This document shows positions 9,140 to 19,364 of a stretch of DNA of 64,000 nt, piece after piece (within the stretch, counting starts at the first letter, position 1; each line of letters begins with the position of its first letter). The position numbers and the translations under genes were made by a program. The notes under the pieces were generated by a model, which was not told where the DNA came from, ran no database searches, and saw only the letters and a program-made list of their open reading frames with translations. This DNA is from Natrononativus amylolyticus (lineage in GTDB: Archaea > Halobacteriota > Halobacteria > Halobacteriales > Natrialbaceae): assembly GCF_024362525.1 (NCBI RefSeq), contig NZ_CP101458.1, forward strand, positions 1-64,000. The letters are read 5' to 3'.

Positions 9140-9772
9140 TCACTCCCCGGAGACGCCGCCGTACTTGAGAAATACGTACGAGAGCCCTAACACCGCGACC
9201 AGCGAGGCGACCGTCGCGACGACCAGCGTCGTCGCCGTATCGGGGACGAGCTCGGCCGGACCCGCGGCGCCTGCGTCGCCGTTCTCCGAGACCACGATTT
9301 CGGCGACCATGCCGAGCCCGATGTGTGGCGTGCAGTGGTACTCGTACTCGCCCTCGACCTCGAACGTGTGTTCGTACTCGAATCCCGCGTTCTCGATCGG
9401 CTCGTGTCCCTCCCAGTCGGACTCCTCGGGCTGTGAATCGACCGCGATGTTGTGGTTGTCCGTCTCCCAGATCCAGTGGACGGTCGTTCCGGGTTCGATC
9501 GTGAGCGGTGAATCCGTCCCCGGCTCGTACGCGTAGTCGACCACGGCGACCTCGACGACGTCACCGTTCCCGGTTTCCGCCCCGTCCCCGTCGTCTTCGG
9601 CCGGTTCCTCCTCGTCTTCGGCCGGTTCGTCGTCCTGTGCGAGGGCCCTCGAGGGAACCGCGAGCCAGCCGAGGCCGAGCGCCGTCGTCCGGAGGAGCCG
9701 ACGGCGAGCCAGTCGGGAGTCGCTCGATCGCGCGTCGTCGCGAGAGTAGAGGGGCGATCTGCGTGGTGACAT
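9140..9772 (-). CDS. halocyanin-like cupredoxin, Tat-exported and membrane-anchored
   Basis: 210 residues. A Tat signal (RLARRRLLRTTALGLGWLA) is followed by an acidic linker and one cupredoxin domain. Type I copper ligands are visible: His in DNHNIAVDSQ, then Cys, His and Met in YHCTPHIGLGMVAE. A C-terminal hydrophobic helix (LVVATVASLVAVLGLSYVFL) anchors it outside the membrane. It probably carries electrons in the respiratory chain. The small blue copper family is typical of haloarchaea. No oxidase genes are adjacent. Confidence 0.9.
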   Translation of the reverse strand: MSPRRSPLYSRDDARSSDSRLARRRLLRTTALGLGWLAVPSRALAQDDEPAEDEEEPAEDDGDGAETGNGDVVEVAVVDYAYEPGTDSPLTIEPGTTVHWIWETDNHNIAVDSQPEESDWEGHEPIENAGFEYEHTFEVEGEYEYHCTPHIGLGMVAEIVVSENGDAGAAGPAELVPDTATTLVVATVASLVAVLGLSYVFLKYGGVSGE

Positions 9773-9830
9773 GGGTTCCGAATCCCTACACCCTCCAGCG
9801 GTAAAGAACGAACACGTGGATCGAGCGCGC

Positions 9831-10079
9831 CTACTCGAGCCCGATCAGTCGCTCCTTCTGTCCCCGCGAGAGCTGTTTGATCTCGTACTCCCGGGACATC
9901 GCCCGCGAGCGCGAGTCGTGTCGCTCGCTGTAGACCAGTTCGACCGGCGTCCGCCCGCGGGTGTACTTCGCACCGTCGCCGGCTCCGTGCTCTGCGATCC
10001 GGCGCTCGAGATCGGTCGTGTAGCCGGTGTACAGCGTCCCGTCGGCGCACTCGAGGACGTAGACGGTGTGGGTAGCCAT
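9831..10079 (-). CDS. GIY-YIG domain protein
   Basis: 82-residue single-domain protein beginning [23 protein letters not shown] and YTGYT are the GIY and YIG equivalents, and RRIAEH carries the conserved Arg. Members of this UPF0213-like set are small putative endonucleases of unknown target. It ends in the basic-rich [18 protein letters not shown] segment of the family. The longer open frame upstream of 10079 is not conserved-looking. Confidence 0.9.
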   Translation of the reverse strand: MATHTVYVLECADGTLYTGYTTDLERRIAEHGAGDGAKYTRGRTPVELVYSERHDSRSRAMSREYEIKQLSRGQKERLIGLE

Positions 10080-10156
10080 CGCTTCGAACGTCGTCTCCGT
10101 CGAGCAAAAAGGGTCCCGTAACGTGGTGGGGGCGTGTGGTCGTTCTGTGTGGGGAC

Positions 10157-10306
10157 TCAGACGGTTCGTGATCGTTCTCGCGCGACCTCCGCGATTCCGG
10201 CGTTCGCGGAGCAGCTGATACAGGCATGAATTTCGCCGTACTCGTCGGCGAACACTCGTGCGAACCGTTCCGAGACGTGCGCGCTGCAGTGGTTGCACTC
10301 GGGCAT
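10157..10306 (-). CDS. 49-residue zinc-finger microprotein
   Basis: ATG 10306 opens a 49-codon gene: [19 protein letters not shown], then [16 protein letters not shown]. CxxC at 4-7 and CxxC at 29-32 make a probable four-cysteine zinc site. It resembles the small haloarchaeal MPEC-type zinc proteins (DUF7563-like). A TATA-like GCTATTTATC on the minus strand (10351-10360) sits about 45 bp upstream. Too short for standard gene calling but the composition, start and promoter support it. Confidence 0.75.
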   Translation of the reverse strand: MPECNHCSAHVSERFARVFADEYGEIHACISCSANAGIAEVARERSRTV

Positions 10307-10404
10307 GATCACACCGGCGTCGGCCGGCAACCAACTCTACTCGGCCGAGCGATAAATAGCCTTTCCCAAACCCTGCATTGATTTTTGCTATCGGAACAAT
10401 ATCT

Positions 10405-11172
10405 TCATGGTTCCCCAGTTCTAGCCGTCTCGATCGCCCGGGCGATCAACACCGCCTGGGCGCCGGCGACGAACCCCGCATCCACGTTGACCACGGACAG
10501 CACCGTACACGACTGTAACATCCCCGAGAGCGCCGCCGCCCCGTCGCCACCGTATCCGTACCCGCTCGAGACCGGCACCCCGATCACCGGCGTATCGACG
10601 AGGCCGGCGACCACCGTCGGCAGCGCCCCCTCGCGGCCGGCGGCGACGATCAGCACGTCCAGTTCGCGGAGGCGCTCGACCTGATCGAGGATCCGGTCGA
10701 GGGCGGCGACGCCGACGTCGTCGATGCGCTCTACGGCCGCCCCTGCGCCCTCACAGACGACCTGAGCCTCCGCGGCGACCGGCCCGTCGACGGTGCCGGC
10801 CGTGACGATGCCGATCGTCGCCGACAGCGACGGCCGCTCGTACTCCGGGCCGGTCGCGACCAGCGTCCCCGCCCGGGCCTCGAGTGCGACCTCGGGGTGG
10901 TCGTCCTCGAGCGCTCGCTCGACCGTGCTCGCGTGTTCGTCGGGGAGACGAGTGACCAGCGCCCGACCGGTGGCCTCCAGGGCGGCCGAGGCGAGCGCAG
11001 CGATCTGCTCGGGCGATTTCCCCTCGGCGAGGATGGCCTCGGGAATGCCCCGCCGGCGCTCTCTCGCGGCGTCGAACCGGCCGGCGTCGTCGGTTACGTA
11101 CCCTCTGAGTTCGGCCTCCGCCCGCGTCGGTGAGAGGTCACCGGCGGCGACGGCCTCGAGAAGCTCTCGCAT
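10405..11172 (-). CDS. larB: LarB, nickel-pincer cofactor biosynthesis carboxylase
   Basis: 255-residue AIR-carboxylase-like protein. LarB carboxylates and hydrolyses nicotinic acid adenine dinucleotide as the first step toward the nickel-pincer nucleotide of lactate racemase. N-terminal helical region, then the PurE-like domain with [37 protein letters not shown], and [17 protein letters not shown], a conserved LarB motif. LarC, LarE and LarA are not in the window. Its upstream region (11173-11413) is shared with the divergent histone-fold gene. Confidence 0.9.
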   Translation of the reverse strand: MRELLEAVAAGDLSPTRAEAELRGYVTDDAGRFDAARERRRGIPEAILAEGKSPEQIAALASAALEATGRALVTRLPDEHASTVERALEDDHPEVALEARAGTLVATGPEYERPSLSATIGIVTAGTVDGPVAAEAQVVCEGAGAAVERIDDVGVAALDRILDQVERLRELDVLIVAAGREGALPTVVAGLVDTPVIGVPVSSGYGYGGDGAAALSGMLQSCTVLSVVNVDAGFVAGAQAVLIARAIETARTGEP

Positions 11173-11380
11173 ACGTCACGCTCGGTCGCCCATCTACTCG
11201 AATCCGTCGGCTGGAGGCCACCAGTCTGTCGCATCGGCGCGCGCGAGGGCCGAACCGGAGAAACGTCGGTCTTCGAGACCTGTCGGCGGTTCATACAACA
11301 TATACTTTCTGGTGGTGAACCGGGTCGAAACGCACGTTTCGGACCCCAACGGGCCGGTATCACCGATTCTAAACGCAACA

Positions 11381-11388
11381 CTTATATG
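11381..11388 (+). promoter_or_regulatory. TATA box of the histone-fold gene
   Basis: CTTATATG, 26-33 bp before the ATG at 11414. This spacing puts the transcription start at or next to the start codon, so the mRNA should be leaderless. Confidence 0.65.
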
Positions 11389-11413
11389 AGGGAAGGGGGA
11401 ACGGGTATATCGT

Positions 11414-11581
11414 ATGGCAGACCTTATCGTCAAAGCCGCGGTGAAGGAAGCACTCGATGACAAGAACGTTGCCTCGGACTTCTACGACGCGCTCGACGAG
11501 GAAGTCTCCGAGCTTCTCGACGACGCCGCACGCCGTGCAGAGGACAACGACCGAAAGACCGTCCAGCCCCGCGACCTGTAA
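11414..11581 (+). CDS. 55-residue histone-fold protein (DUF1931-like)
   Basis: ATG 11414 to TAA 11581. The protein begins MADLIVKAAVKEALDDKN and ends AEDNDRKTVQPRDL. The RKTVQPRDL end is the loop and short helix that closes an archaeal histone fold, and the middle is a long amphipathic helix. Much more acidic than classical archaeal histones, so DNA compaction is unlikely; a dimer or regulatory role is possible. Strong leaderless promoter upstream. Small size explains why it is easy to miss. Confidence 0.85.
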   Translation: MADLIVKAAVKEALDDKNVASDFYDALDEEVSELLDDAARRAEDNDRKTVQPRDL

Positions 11582-11644
11582 ATCGGACGATCACCGTTCT
11601 TTTATCGAGACCGACCGCTGAGCGGTCGCGCCGGTACTGTACGA

Positions 11645-12670
11645 TCAGACTGACCGCCCGGTAGTCGACAGCTTCCAGCGGCCGTCGTCCCGACTCTCGA
11701 GGCGGTCGGCCGATCCCGCCGCGAGCCGGTAGCCACCCTCGGCGCGCTCGACGTCGCCCGCCTCGAGGAGGTGTTCGAGGTGGGCGTACGCCTCGCCGGG
11801 ACCGTGAAGGATGTGGATCGCCTCGAGGTCGCCGAACAGCCGCGCGCTGACCGTCCAGGCGTCGGCCGGCTGATCCTCCGAGAGCGCCGAGAGCACGCGG
11901 TAGGCGCGTTCCTCGTGGTGCTCGAGGATGAACCGGGCCCTGTCGGCCGGCTCGTCGATCGGATCGCGGTGGCCAGGCCACGCCCGGTCGAACCCCCGAC
12001 CCGCGAGCGTCTCGAGCGTCTCGACGTAGGCGGCGAGCGGGCGGTCGACGCGAACGTCCGCCCCGCCGACGTTCGGCGTGTACTTCGGGAGCAGCGCGTC
12101 GCCCGTGAGCACCGCCGTTCCGTCCCCCGGCGCGGTGGGACCCCGCGGAACGAAACACGACAGCCCCGCCGTGTGTCCAGGCGCGTGGAGCACCTCGAGT
12201 TCGAGCCCGTCGAACTCGAGGGTGTCGCCGGCCGCAAAGGTCGTGACGTCGACGTCCGCGCCGTAGATACCGGCCTCCTCGCCGGCGGCGAAGAACGCCA
12301 GCAGCTCCTCGCGGGCCTCGGCGGGCATCCCCCACTGCTCGAACAGCTCCCGCTGGGTGGCTTCCATCGCCGCCCAGGCGTCCTCGTCGCCGGCGATCAG
12401 CGGCGCGTCGGCCTCGTGGGCGTACACGTCGGCTCCGCTCGCGGTCTGGATCTCGCCGGCCAGCCCCGTGTGGTCGGCGTGGTAGTGGGTGAGAACGACG
12501 GCGTCGAGGTCCGAAAACGAGCGGCCGTGGGCCTCGAGACCGGCCGCGAGCTGGTCTCGAGTGTCGTCAACGGCGACCCCGGTGTCCACCAGGACCGTCT
12601 GCGCGCCGTCGAACAGGTAGGCGTTGTTCTTCCCCTCGAAGACGGTGTTCCCGAGCGTGATCCGTTCCAT
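11645..12670 (-). CDS. MBL-fold metallo-hydrolase with C-terminal winged helix
   Basis: 341 residues. Metallo-beta-lactamase fold with the HxHxDH motif in VVLTHYHADHTGLAGE (about 59-74), a second metal His in LHAPGHTAGLSCFVP and a third in WPGHRDPI. The last 80 residues resemble the LACTB2-type helical or winged-helix tail (HILHGPGEAYAHLEHLLEAGDVE). Likely hydrolyses a thioester or similar bond; substrate unknown. It starts 28 bp after the stop of the upstream membrane protein gene on the same strand, so the two may be co-transcribed. Confidence 0.88.
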   Translation of the reverse strand: MERITLGNTVFEGKNNAYLFDGAQTVLVDTGVAVDDTRDQLAAGLEAHGRSFSDLDAVVLTHYHADHTGLAGEIQTASGADVYAHEADAPLIAGDEDAWAAMEATQRELFEQWGMPAEAREELLAFFAAGEEAGIYGADVDVTTFAAGDTLEFDGLELEVLHAPGHTAGLSCFVPRGPTAPGDGTAVLTGDALLPKYTPNVGGADVRVDRPLAAYVETLETLAGRGFDRAWPGHRDPIDEPADRARFILEHHEERAYRVLSALSEDQPADAWTVSARLFGDLEAIHILHGPGEAYAHLEHLLEAGDVERAEGGYRLAAGSADRLESRDDGRWKLSTTGRSV

Positions 12671-12698
12671 TAACGGAGGGGTAGACGGCGGACGGTTA

Positions 12699-13181
12699 TC
12701 AGTCGTCGGAAGCCCGATGGAAAACGTCCCCGACGTCGTCCTGCAGATCGGTGTGTTCCTCGTACAGCCGAACCATTTGCCCGAAAAAGACGACCATTAC
12801 GAGGAGCGAAACCCCCGTTCCGACCGCCGTTCGAACGGGCTGGCGCTCGACTGCTGCGCGGATCGTGTACAGGTAGATCGGCACACAGATCGCGGTAAAT
12901 AGCGTCTCTCTCGACGCCAACAGTCCTCGCTCGATCCACACCCGTTCACCGAGCACGACCCGCGTTGCCCAGGCCTCGTCGTCTCGAGGCGGAGAAAACA
13001 CGAGCGGGTTCGCGATGACGAACCCGAGCGCTCCGGCTGCGAGCAGACGATCCCGGCGGTACACCGCCAGGATCAACACCGGATAGGTCAGCACGAGCGT
13101 CCAGACGCTCCACGGGTTGGCGTGTCGGGACCAGAAGCGCCGGTTTTCGAGTGGGCCCGCATTCGAGTTTGTTGCAGCCAT
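12699..13181 (-). CDS. small membrane protein (DUF6653-like)
   Basis: 160 residues. RHANPWSVWTLVLTYPVLIL near the N-terminus is the recognisable family motif. Hydrophobic segments at about 24-42, 47-64, 93-110 and 121-138 suggest four membrane helices with an acidic C-terminal tail. No catalytic motif seen. A TATA-like element on the minus strand near 13203-13213 precedes the start. The family has no assigned function. Confidence 0.78.
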   Translation of the reverse strand: MAATNSNAGPLENRRFWSRHANPWSVWTLVLTYPVLILAVYRRDRLLAAGALGFVIANPLVFSPPRDDEAWATRVVLGERVWIERGLLASRETLFTAICVPIYLYTIRAAVERQPVRTAVGTGVSLLVMVVFFGQMVRLYEEHTDLQDDVGDVFHRASDD

Positions 13182-13289
13182 GGCGGTATCGAATAGCGCC
13201 AGGAGAATAAACGCCTCACCACCGTAACCGACGATCGATTCGCCGCGGCGGGGACGCAGCGCATCGAGTGCTCTCGAATCCCGATCTAC

Positions 13290-14366
13290 TCAATCCCGAG
13301 CCGTCGCCAGACCTCGCTCCTCGAGGTACTGCTTCGTCCGGCCGAGAACCACGTACTCCGCGGTCTGGAGCTCCGCGACCGACGCCGAGCCGGTGACGAA
13401 CATCGCGGTTCGCAACTCGAGTTCGAGCGTCTCGATCAGGTCGACGACCGCCTCGGTGCCCTGTCCCGCCGGCGCGAGGAAGGGTTTGGCGAGCCCGCCA
13501 GCCCGCGCGCCCAGCGCGATCGCCTTCGCGACGTCGAGACCCGAGCGGACGCCGCCGCTGGCGATCACGCAGTCGTGGGCGTTCGCGGCCTCGAGCGTGC
13601 TCACCGCGGTCGGGACCCCCCAGGCGCGAAACAGCTGGCCGATCCCCTCCTGGCGAGTGGCGCCGACCGCGGCGGCCCGGTAGGACTCGATCCCCGACCA
13701 GGTCGTCCCGCCCTGGCCGGCGGTGTCGATGGCGTCGACGCCGGCGTCGGCGAGACGCTTTGCGGTCGATCGGGAGATGCCGTTGCCGGTCTCCTTGACC
13801 ACGACGGGGACCGAGAGCTCCGCGGCGACGGTCTCGATCTCGGCGAGACAGCCCCGGGCGTCGACGTCGCCCTCGGGCTGGACGGCCTCCTGGAGGAAGT
13901 TCAGGTGGATCGCCATCGCGTCCGCCTCGATCATCTCGACGGCCCGCTCGACGTCTCCAACGTCGTACTCGAGCAGCTGGGCCGCACCCACGTTGCCGTA
14001 CAGCAGCGCGTCGGGGGCGACCTCCCGGACGACGGTGTACGACTCGAGGAGGTCCTCGTCGTCGAGTTCGAGCCCCGCCCGCTGGCTGCCGACGCCCATC
14101 GCGATCCCGGTCTCCTGGGCCGCTTCGGCGAGCGAGCGGTTGATCTTCGTCGTGTTGGGATGTCCGCCGGTCATGCTCTCGATGACGATCGGGGCGGCCA
14201 GCTCGTGGCCGAACAGCGTCGTCGAGGTGTCGATCTCGTCTCTGTGCAGTTCGGGGAGCGCCTCGTGGACGAGGTCGATCTCCGCGAAGCCGGCGCCGGA
14301 CGTTTCGACGTCCTCTTCCTGGATGATGCGGATGTGGTCGTCCTTCCGGTCGGATGTCTCGGGCAT
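13290..14366 (-). CDS. fni: type 2 isopentenyl-diphosphate delta-isomerase
   Basis: 358-residue FMN- and NADPH-dependent enzyme that interconverts isopentenyl and dimethylallyl diphosphate for archaeal lipid and carotenoid synthesis. Start [14 protein letters not shown] at ATG 14366; RKDDHI is the conserved N-terminus. Further marks are [55 protein letters not shown] and [19 protein letters not shown], which form the FMN phosphate pocket. Length is typical. It is 104 bp downstream of rpiA on the same strand. Confidence 0.95.
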   Translation of the reverse strand: MPETSDRKDDHIRIIQEEDVETSGAGFAEIDLVHEALPELHRDEIDTSTTLFGHELAAPIVIESMTGGHPNTTKINRSLAEAAQETGIAMGVGSQRAGLELDDEDLLESYTVVREVAPDALLYGNVGAAQLLEYDVGDVERAVEMIEADAMAIHLNFLQEAVQPEGDVDARGCLAEIETVAAELSVPVVVKETGNGISRSTAKRLADAGVDAIDTAGQGGTTWSGIESYRAAAVGATRQEGIGQLFRAWGVPTAVSTLEAANAHDCVIASGGVRSGLDVAKAIALGARAGGLAKPFLAPAGQGTEAVVDLIETLELELRTAMFVTGSASVAELQTAEYVVLGRTKQYLEERGLATARD

Positions 14367-14470
14367 CGCTCTCTTACGGAGAGGTGGGAAGGGGGTATTG
14401 AAAAGGTGTCCATTCGACGGCTCCTCGAGCGCACCGAATCGCACGCGCCGCGGTGGCCTCGAGGCCGCCG

Positions 14471-15172
14471 TCAGTGCTCGAGCGCGTCGGCCCCCTCGTC
14501 GGTTCCGACGTACGTCGCGTCGGCGAGGTCGACGAACAGCCCGTGCTCGAGGACCCCCGGCAGCGCCGACAGTCGGCTCGCCAGCGTCGCCGGATCGTCG
14601 ATCGGTCCGAACGCGCAGTCGAGCACCAGGTTCCCGTTGTCGGTGACGACCGGGCCGTCCTTGCGTTCTGCATCGCGAAGCGTCGGCTCACCGCCCAGCT
14701 CACGGACCCGCTCCGCGACGACCGTGTGCGCCGCCGGCAGCACCTCGAGAGGCACCGCGCCGTCGAGAGTTTCGACGAGCTTCGAGGGGTCCGCGACGAC
14801 GACGAATCGGTCGGCCGCCGCGTCGACGAGCTTCTCGCGGGCGTGGGCCGCCCCGCCGCCCTTGATCAGCGCGCCGTCGTGGCCCCCGCCGTCGACGACC
14901 TGATCCGCGCCGTCGATGGCGAGGTCGACACCGGAGACGGCGTCGAGATCGGTAAGCGGGATCCCCGCCTCGAGCGCCAGCCGTCGGGACTGAAAGGAGG
15001 TCGGAATCCCCCGCACCTCGAGGCCGTCGGCGACCGCCTCGCCGATCGCCTCGATCGCGTACGCCGTCGTCGAGCCGGTTCCGAGGCCGACGACGGAGCC
15101 GTCCGTGACCGCCTCGGCCGCGCGTTCGCCCGCTCGCCGCTTCGCCGTCTCGGAGCCGCCCGCTGTCTTCAT
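14471..15172 (-). CDS. rpiA: ribose-5-phosphate isomerase A
   Basis: 233 residues; interconverts ribose 5-phosphate and ribulose 5-phosphate. [16 protein letters not shown] near residue 29 is the phosphate loop, and [29 protein letters not shown] and [12 protein letters not shown] carry the catalytic residues. Start [16 protein letters not shown] fits family length. It is the first gene of a possible two-gene unit with fni. Confidence 0.94.
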   Translation of the reverse strand: MKTAGGSETAKRRAGERAAEAVTDGSVVGLGTGSTTAYAIEAIGEAVADGLEVRGIPTSFQSRRLALEAGIPLTDLDAVSGVDLAIDGADQVVDGGGHDGALIKGGGAAHAREKLVDAAADRFVVVADPSKLVETLDGAVPLEVLPAAHTVVAERVRELGGEPTLRDAERKDGPVVTDNGNLVLDCAFGPIDDPATLASRLSALPGVLEHGLFVDLADATYVGTDEGADALEH

Positions 15173-15284
15173 ACCTCCACGAGCGGGCGGTGGCGGGAAA
15201 AGCGTTCACCCTCGGCGACCGGACCGTCGGCGGACGTGATCGTACCCGCGAAGGTTTTTCGCCCACGGTGTCGACTGAACGGTA

Positions 15285-16087
<803 letters not shown>

Positions 16088-16091
<4 letters not shown>

Positions 16092-17368
16092 ACCCGCTCG
16101 AGTCACTCAGACTCTCCTGGCGGTCGATCCGGGGCCACCGGCTGCGGTCGGCGCTGACGACCCTGGGCGTGATCATCGGCATCGCGGCGGTGATCACGTT
16201 CGTCACGCTGGGGGCGAGCCTGCAGGCGGGGCTGATCGGCGACATCAGCCCGGACGACCAGCGCAACCTCTACGGCTGGGCCGCCGACCCCGACACCGAG
16301 GGTGGCCCGCTCGCGGGCGCCCAGCCGGTGTTCAGCCAGTCGGATACCGACGCGGTAGCCGAACTCGAGGGCGTCGAGGCGGCGTACGGCTACGCGGCGA
16401 TCCAGGCGCAGGCCGTGAGCTACGACGGCGAGCGGGTCCCCCAGGGCGACGGGGTGATCGCGGCGGGGCCGTCGTACATCCGCGACGGCGACCTCCGGGA
16501 AGGGAGGCAGTTCGAGGCGGGCGAGCGCGAGGCGGTGATCAACCCCGCCGCGGCCGCCCAGTTCGAGACGAACGTGAGCGTCGGCGACGAGCTGGCGATC
16601 ACGACCATCGGCGGCCAGGAGACGACGGCGACGGTCGTCGGCATCACCGACACCTCCGAGGGGCTGAGCCCGTTCGAAGGGTTCGAAGCGTCGCCCCGGA
16701 TCTACCTCCCGACCGACCCCTACTACGCCGAGGGAGCGGCGGGGATCGGGTTCGGCGGAGAGGGCGAGGAAGGCGACGGCGAGGGCGCCAACCCGCGGTT
16801 CGTCGCCATCGTCGTCGAGGCGACCGCGCCCGACCAGGAGGCGGTCGACCGCGCCCGCGAGGCCGCGATCGCCTACCTCGAGAGCGAGGAGAGCGACGCC
16901 GGCGAGTTCCTCGGCGACGACCTCGCGGTCACCATGCAGACGAGCACGGAGCTGCTCCAGCAGCTCCAGGACATCCTCGACTTGCTCCAGAACTTCATCG
17001 TGGGCATCGCGGCCATCTCGTTGCTCGTGGGCTCGATCGGCATCGCGAACATCATGCTCGTCTCCGTCACGGAGCGAACCCGCGAGATCGGGATCATGAA
17101 AGCCGTCGGCGCCCAGAACCGGGACGTCCTCGGGCTCTTTCTCGCCGAGGCGGTGATCCTCGGCGTGATCGGTGCCGTGCTGGGAACCGCCCTCGGGCTG
17201 GCCGCGGGCTACCTCGGCGCGTGGTACATCGACCTCCCGCTGGTCTACCCCCTCGAGTACGTCGCGCTCGCGATCGTCGTCGGGATCGTCGTCGGCGTCG
17301 CCTCCGGGCTGTACCCCGCCTGGCGAGCGGCCCGGACCGACCCGATCGACGCCCTCCGGTACGAGTGA
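16088..17368 (+). CDS. ABC transporter permease (MacB/FtsX family)
   Basis: 426 residues from a GTG start overlapping the ATPase stop. N-terminal RSALTTLGVIIGIAAVITFV is the first membrane helix, then a large extracellular MacB-type domain (about 60-280), then three C-terminal helices including GIANIMLVSVTERTREIGIM, the FtsX-domain hallmark. Ends TDPIDALRYE, the usual C-terminus. Likely exports a peptide, lipid or drug, or transmits force to an outer partner. It converges directly with the next gene, with no bases between the stops. Confidence 0.93.
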
Positions 17369-17956
17369 CTACCGGTCGAAGCGATCCTCGGGGTCGCCTC
17401 GGTCGGTGGCGCTCGAGTCGCGATCCACCTCACCGACGGGTTCGTCGGCGAACGGGTCCTCCCCCTCGGCGGGAGAATCGGCGCGCGAACCGGCTCGTGG
17501 GCCACCCCGTCGGCTCCGGCGACCGGCGCGGCGGGACCGGTCCGGCGCGTCCGCGAACCCGATCGTCTCGCGCGTCCTGTGGCGGTGTTCCGGGTAGTCG
17601 CGGGCGACGTACGCGCCGAGGTAGCCGCCGAGTGCGCTCAACCCGACGGTGTAGACGAACACGACGGCGCCGATGAGCCCGAAGACGAGCAGGACGACGA
17701 CGAACCCCTCGACTGGCAGACCGCCGACGCCGAACCCGAAGCCGAAGAGGCCGAGGAACACGAACGCGACCGCGGCGATCGGCAGGAACATGATCGCGCC
17801 CGCGACGGCGCCGACGACCGCGCCCGCACGACCGTCGGGTCCCTCGAGAAACCCGCTGACTGCACCCCCGAGCAGCGTCGAGAACGGGAGAAACGAGAGG
17901 ACGACCGCGACGAGGGCACCGATGATCGCGTGAACGGCGGTTCGACTGGCACTCAT
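17369..17956 (-). CDS. DUF5518-like membrane protein
   Basis: 195 residues from ATG 17956 (MSASRTAVHAIIGALVAVVL). Four hydrophobic segments (about 8-28, 48-72, 78-95, 99-125) rich in glycine, then a charged, disordered cytoplasmic tail of about 70 residues ([18 protein letters not shown] onward). The fold type matches haloarchaeal DUF5518 proteins of unknown function. The upstream part of the open frame beyond 17956 is arginine-rich noise. Confidence 0.75.
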   Translation of the reverse strand: MSASRTAVHAIIGALVAVVLSFLPFSTLLGGAVSGFLEGPDGRAGAVVGAVAGAIMFLPIAAVAFVFLGLFGFGFGVGGLPVEGFVVVLLVFGLIGAVVFVYTVGLSALGGYLGAYVARDYPEHRHRTRETIGFADAPDRSRRAGRRSRRGGPRAGSRADSPAEGEDPFADEPVGEVDRDSSATDRGDPEDRFDR

Positions 17957-18101
17957 GGCTCGAGATACGGGGGCGAGCGGCAAAAATCGGCGGGTTCGGC
18001 GACGACGACGCGAGCGGGTACTAACGGACACTCCGCCGAATCCGTCGTCTCGCGTGAACGTGATCACGGCGTTTAAGACCACCCAGTGTCAAAACCGTAT
18101 A

Positions 18102-19196
18102 ATGAACAGACGGGCGTTTCTGCGGGCCACCGGCGGCGCCGGCGCGGTCGCGCTGGCGGGCTGTGTCACCCGCGAAAGCGACGAAGAGGAGCCCGAACCC
18201 GAGGAGGGCGACGAGGGTGAGCTTCGGATCGCCACCTACAGCTCGTTCGTCGACACCGAAGACGCTCCCGGCGAGTGGATCAGGGAGGCGTTCGAGGAGG
18301 AGTACCCAGACGCGGAACTCGTCTGGACGACGCCCGAAGAGCGGGTGAACCACTACATCCAGCAGGAAGAACAGGGCGTCACCATCGAGGCCGACGTCTA
18401 CGTCGGATTGAACGTCGACGACCTCGCGCGCATCGACGACCAGCTCGGCGCCGGCGCGCTGTTCGGCGAACTCGACCGGGGACGCCTCGAGCACGCCCAC
18501 CGCGTCCAGACGGGCCTCGAGATGGGGGACCCGAGCGGCCGGGTGATTCCCTACGACACCGGCTACATCAGCCTGGTGTACGACGAGAACGAAGTCGAGA
18601 CGCCGGAGACGTTCGACGATCTGATCGACTCCGAGTACGAGAGCACGCTGCTGGCCCAGAGCGCCCAGACCTCCGATCCGGGACAGGCGTTCCTGCTGTG
18701 GACGATTCACGAGTTCGGGGAGGAGGACTACCTCGGCTACTGGAGCGACCTGGTCGCAAACGACGTTCGAATCCTCGGCGACTGGTCGAGTTCCTACGAG
18801 GCCTACACCAACGAGGAGCGCCCGATGGTCGTCTCCTACTCGACCGATCAGGTGTTCGCGAGCGCCGAAGGTGCGGACATGAGCCGCCACCAGGTCGCCT
18901 TTCTGAACGACCAGGGGTACGCCAACCCCGAGGGGATGGCGATCTTCGAGGACACCACGCACCCCGACCTGGCCTACGCGTTCGTCGACTTCATGCTCTC
19001 GGAGGAGGCTCAGGCCGAGATCGCGGTCCGAAACGTCCAGTTCCCCGCCGTCTCCGAGGAGTACGTCGATCTGCCCGACGACTTCGACCAGTACGCCCAC
19101 GAGCCCGAGGAGGCGGTGACGATGGGGTACGACGACCTCCGCGGAAATCTCGAGGAGTGGCTCGACGACTGGTCCCGGGAGGTCATCGAGCAGTAA
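18102..19196 (+). CDS. thiamine-type ABC transporter substrate-binding lipoprotein
   Basis: 364 residues; start MNRRAFLRATGGAGAV at ATG 18102 gives a Tat signal with lipobox LAGC. The mature part is a class II binding protein: ELRIATYSSFVDTEDAPGEW, EADVYVGLNVDDLARI, VIPYDTGYISLVYDENEV and the TctC-unrelated SSSYEAYTNEERPMVVSYSTD, characteristic of the ThiB/TbpA family. No permease or ATPase gene follows; the next gene is a low-GC acetyltransferase. A TATA-like GTTTAAGAC lies about 30 bp upstream of the start. Confidence 0.85.
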   Translation: MNRRAFLRATGGAGAVALAGCVTRESDEEEPEPEEGDEGELRIATYSSFVDTEDAPGEWIREAFEEEYPDAELVWTTPEERVNHYIQQEEQGVTIEADVYVGLNVDDLARIDDQLGAGALFGELDRGRLEHAHRVQTGLEMGDPSGRVIPYDTGYISLVYDENEVETPETFDDLIDSEYESTLLAQSAQTSDPGQAFLLWTIHEFGEEDYLGYWSDLVANDVRILGDWSSSYEAYTNEERPMVVSYSTDQVFASAEGADMSRHQVAFLNDQGYANPEGMAIFEDTTHPDLAYAFVDFMLSEEAQAEIAVRNVQFPAVSEEYVDLPDDFDQYAHEPEEAVTMGYDDLRGNLEEWLDDWSREVIEQ

Positions 19197-19364
19197 CTCG
19201 ACGGTTTCTTTCACTCGAGGTTGCTGTGCGCAGCCACGTTCAATACAGGCCGCACACATATCACCGGACATCTGGCCGGGCAGGCTGTCCAACCTAAAAT
19301 TAACCATCCAGCGTGCGTTCAGCTCACACACTAGCACTATGATTATCAAGGGATGCTGTGACCA

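Noticed and set aside
14385-14400. G-rich GGGAAGGGGG upstream of fni as an ORB
   Set aside because: Only the G-run resembles the box; the GAAACGAAG part is missing.
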